Shown: one piece after another, positions 29,759 to 29,828 of the stretch
Position numbering within the stretch: position 1 is the stretch's first letter
Layout of the letters: each line of letters opens with the position of its first letter
DNA from: an uncultured Collinsella sp.
GTDB lineage: Bacteria; Actinomycetota; Coriobacteriia; Coriobacteriales; Coriobacteriaceae
Assembly: GCA_900543605.1 (NCBI GenBank)
Contig: UQSK01000023.1
Location: 1-29,828 of the forward strand
Length of the DNA stretch: 29,828 bases
Direction: 5' to 3'
The notes under the pieces: model-generated
Told to the model about the DNA's origin: nothing
Seen by the model: the letters and a program-made list of their open reading frames with translations, nothing else
The model's database searches: none
Program-made: the position numbers and the translations under genes

Positions 29759-29780
29759 ACAAACTTCTAATCAGCTTTTC

Positions 29781-29828
29781 CTGTCTCTTATACACATCTC
29801 CGAGCCCACGAGACGCGTAGTAATCTCG
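29781..29828 (+). other. Nextera read-2 adapter with index (artefact)
   Basis: 29781-29799 is the mosaic end CTGTCTCTTATACACATCT, 29800-29814 the read-2 adapter CCGAGCCCACGAGAC, 29815-29822 (GCGTAGTA) the i7 index position, and 29823-29828 (ATCTCG) the start of P7. This is not genomic. Confidence 0.97.

Noticed and set aside
29632..29820. Open frame at the right end, ending LLYTSPSPRDA
   Set aside because: Its C-terminus is translated Nextera adapter, and the rest covers an intergenic terminator.
1..29828. tRNA and rRNA genes, prophage, integrase or IS transposase
   Set aside because: None was seen on either strand; the sugar region therefore has no visible mobility gene to explain its mosaic layout.

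Overview
The window is a complete assembled contig. Both ends carry Illumina Nextera adapter sequence (about 1-47 and 29781-29828), so only about 48-29780 is genomic. The DNA is GC-rich, with strong AGGAGG-type ribosome binding sites, occasional GTG and TTG starts, and intergenic spaces full of long hairpins. With a mannose-family PTS, SIS-domain deglycases, YitT, RmuC and Mfd, this fits a Coriobacteriia gut actinobacterium, most likely Collinsella. That assignment is inference; no rRNA or tRNA gene is present.

Layout. Positions 48-2400 hold the 3' end of a 5-formyltetrahydrofolate cyclo-ligase gene converging on metA, then an L-2-hydroxyacid (lactate-like) dehydrogenase with a strong terminator. 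Positions 2400-17455 are the most interesting part. Three SIS-domain sugar-phosphate deglycase genes of the FrlB/FraB/Gfr type (2696-3664, 10125-11108, 15534-16526), three GntR/UTRA regulators (3809-4564, 7036-7755, 16732-17454), a complete mannose-family PTS (EIIAB, EIIC, EIID; 11308-13909) and a DMT-family exporter (14093-15175) are interleaved with recQ, a YitT membrane protein and a HAD phosphatase. Positions 17476-28517 are housekeeping: a GNAT acetyltransferase, threonine aldolase, PAP2 phosphatase, Mfd, endonuclease III, an ABC exporter, RmuC and a small membrane protein. An unrecognised membrane protein lies at 28953-29585.

Proposed biology. The PTS would import and phosphorylate an Amadori or Heyns compound such as fructoselysine or glucoselysine. 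The deglycases would split it to a hexose phosphate plus free amino acid, and the exporter could discharge the amino acid. All three deglycases keep a Glu and a His 16 residues apart, matching the catalytic pair known from FraB. Each regulator seems to have its own operator class. The first has two copies of a 16-bp site before the deglycase at 3664. The second has a 13-bp ACGT-N5-ACGT site before its own gene, before the PTS operon and, with one changed base, before the exporter. The third has GCATACA-type sites in the divergent spacer at 16527-16731. This points to three separately controlled deglycases sharing one visible transporter.

The intergenic spaces hold an unusual density of long inverted repeats, including a 98-nt element at 6850-6947 with a perfect 15-bp closing helix and a C(UUCG)G hairpin, a nested triple inverted repeat at 9121-9239, and a 33-44 bp repeat present three times.
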